Origin: Paulownia fortunei
Lineage: Eukaryota > Streptophyta > Magnoliopsida > Lamiales > Paulowniaceae
DNA: 64,000 bases
Assembly (NCBI GenBank): GCA_019321725.1
Contig: CM033119.1
Span: 2,133,865-2,197,864, forward strand
Direction of reading: 5' to 3'
Below, one piece after another: positions 61,980 through 64,000 of this stretch (position 1 is the first letter of the stretch; each line of letters starts with the position of its first letter). The notes below the pieces were generated by a model. It saw only the letters and a program-made list of their open reading frames with translations. It was not told the origin of the DNA and made no database searches. The position numbers and the translations under genes are program-made.

Positions 61980-63850
61980 GTCGCATGTTATCTTTTTCAC
62001 ATGTCGTTCAGCGTCGTATTAGAAAGTGGGTCAACTTGTAAAATTGTCATTATTATTTTAATATTTTGTCCCACTTGCAGAAAATACTTATTTTAATTAC
62101 AAATCTTTGTGATGTCATGTCACCTATGTGTTGTGACGTGTGAAATTAAGAAGAAATCTTATTAATTCATCTACACCCAAACAACCAGATTTTTTGGATC
62201 TTGAGTGATATATATAAAATCAGCCTGAGAAATGCACACTTCTTAAAAATGAGAAGGAAAAAAAAAACTTAAACTATTCAGCTTAAAGATAGATATAATG
62301 TAATTTTTTTTTTTTAGATTTGACCCAAATTAAAAAGACAATAGTTTGTTGATCCAGCATGTTATTATTAATAATTTGATATTTTTTATTAAGTAAATGT
62401 AAATAAAAAAAGATAAAATCCTGAAGCAAGAGATCGTCATTGATGATACCACGATATAACTTTTTGTATTTATTGACTAGTTAAACAAAAAGCAAGAAGA
62501 ATTATTTTTCAATTCATCTGCGAAAATGTAACAAAAAATAAAATAAAAAAAACAAATAAACCAACTATATGATTCTAATAAAGTAATAATAGCTAGAAGA
62601 AATGAAATGAGAATGAACTCTTTAGCATACATAAATAAGAAAAAGCATGCCATATAAGTACTAGCAAGATGTGTTGAATTTATCTACACAAAGTGTGGAT
62701 GGAATAAAATTTAGTAAGCATGAAAAAAGAGCAATGACAGCACAAAGTATTTATCCCAACTCTTTATTAATAGTTTTTATGATAAGGAATAACAAATGTT
62801 ATAAGGTATTACTAATTAGGTTTTGATTTAACACAATGAGTCAACTTTTATGTAAATTTGTTCAATACAGGAGAGATAAAAATATAATCACATAATGATC
62901 AAGTGCAAGCATATGATTCTAGCATTAAACTAAGTAATAAACTAGTACGAGAATAAGTCTTTAGTAGTGATCAAAGTAAGATGCTTATATGTCACCTTAA
63001 CAAGGTATTCGTAAGTTGTAAAGTCATTCTCATGACTATGTTGTTCATCGTCATTCTCCTGTAACCTTATCGTTTTGAAGTTGACTAGTCAAACAAAATA
63101 ATTCCATATTTTTTAAGTTAAGTGAGTCACCAAGTGAACTAACTCCATATTTTTTATAAAAGAAAAATTATGAGGTTTAGTTCAAATTAATAGTAGAGTG
63201 GCATTCACCATATTGAGTTGATTGACATAATCATTTTGAAATTGATTAAGATGTCAAAGAAATTGATTCCATAATTTTGTTAAGAGACTCATCAAATGAA
63301 CCAGCTCCATATTTTTGAAAAAAATTCTAAAAGGTTTAGTCCAAATAATAGTAGAGTTGCGTTAAGTTAATACATATACCAAGTCAATAAACATACATCA
63401 TATGGAGTTGATTGATATAAGGTAAATAGATTTGCACCATACCTGTGTTGTCCGAGCAAGAGAAGAGTACACTAAAACCCATTCAAAGAACCCCATTCTA
63501 AATTGGGATATGCAATAATATGTTAAGTGCAAATATCGTCCCAATCACTATCACATATAAATATAAATACAAACATTAGTATATTTAAAATTATGAAAGA
63601 CTATGATTTAATGACTTTTACGGATAGTAGACTTTCAAACCCAATGTCACATAGAATTTTACGTAAAATTTGTGAATACTGAACATGTAAAGAAGTATGT
63701 GTACATATATTAAAACTGTGTATAATTTATTTGATATCTTTAAAGGTTTCTTAGTTTATCCTGAATTGGGTTTCGAGAATCCAATATTGGATTTTGATTA
63801 CAAACAATATTAATTTTCTCTATTTAACCTGTAAAAATATGAAAATATTT
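61980..63850. repeat. segmental copy of NRAMP5 intron 6 to intron 5
   Basis: Collinear with 52.08-54.11 kb and in the same orientation. Landmarks include 'cacctatgtgttgtgacgtg', 'acccaaacaaccagattttt', 'cagcctgagaaatgcaca', 'ctaataaagtaataatagct', the tandem ~190 bp units and a degenerate exon 6. Confidence 0.85.
63443..63547 (-). pseudogene. degenerate NRAMP5 exon 6
   Basis: It reads VIGTIFALNILLHIPI in the frame of NRAMP5 exon 6 and then meets two in-frame stops. It is 105 bases long against 110 in the intact exon, so it is also frameshifted. AG and GT borders are still present. Confidence 0.85.
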
Positions 63851-64000
63851 TTTTTTCATTTGTTGAGATTGTTTCTTTAACTCCTTTAAAAAAAAACTAC
63901 ATCCTGTTATTTAACTACATCATGTTAACATCAACAATGAACCAAATTTAAATTGGAACTTTTCTAATCAAGCAAGCAAGACAGTCATTGCACTTCCTGT
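63851..64000. mobile_element. second copia gag-like fragment, cut by the window edge
   Basis: Sequence from about 63890 to the end matches 59810-59912 (catgttaacatcaacaa, ttgaattggaacttttct-like, then the start of the zinc-knuckle region). The rest of the copy lies outside the window. Confidence 0.6.

Noticed and set aside
9130..64000. tRNA, rRNA or other structured RNA genes
   Set aside because: None was recognised by eye; a dedicated scan (tRNAscan-SE, Infernal) would be needed to exclude small ones.

Overview
This 64 kb window is nuclear DNA of a flowering plant, most likely a core eudicot. The genes have many short GT-AG introns, the intergenic DNA is very AT-rich, and the encoded proteins closely resemble Arabidopsis-type proteins (NAC/ATAF1, 20S proteasome beta-3, BGAL16, OGG1, SWI3C, NRAMP5). 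There are no operons, CRISPR arrays or prokaryotic features. I could not identify the species.

Layout, left to right. (1) 32-194, minus: first exon of an ATAF-type NAC transcription factor whose remainder lies off the left edge, with a TATA box and three G-boxes just upstream. (2) 0.7-10 kb: gene-free AT-rich DNA holding a ~620 bp tandem duplication, a ~1 kb foldback element and microsatellites. (3) 10.0-11.1 kb, minus: a three-exon gene for a small membrane protein that I do not recognise. (4) 12.7-15.7 kb, minus: proteasome subunit beta-3, seven exons, 204 aa. (5) 17.5-25.9 kb, plus: a BGAL16-type beta-galactosidase, 19 exons, 815 aa, with one inferred GC-AG intron. (6) 27.4-31.9 kb, minus: 8-oxoguanine DNA glycosylase OGG1, three exons. 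(7) 34.7-42.2 kb, plus: chromatin-remodelling subunit SWI3C, eight exons, 771 aa. (8) 43.1-44.9 kb, minus: a gene resembling plant Mediator-associated protein 2 that carries several apparent lesions. (9) 48.4-55.5 kb, minus: an NRAMP5-type metal transporter, 13 exons, 545 aa. (10) 45.8-47.5 kb and 55.6-64 kb: NRAMP5-derived pseudo-fragments, segmental copies of its sixth intron and exon, and Ty3/gypsy and Ty1/copia remnants.

The genes do not form one pathway; this is an ordinary plant gene neighbourhood of housekeeping genes (proteasome, DNA repair, chromatin) plus a cell-wall enzyme and a metal transporter. The most unusual part is the NRAMP5 locus. The metal-binding Met of its MPH motif is Ser. 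The exon carrying that position is tandemly duplicated with its flanking introns. Several degenerate NRAMP pieces lie on both sides, in both orientations. Exon boundaries were read by eye from splice sites and frame continuity, with protein families recalled from memory; no alignment was run.
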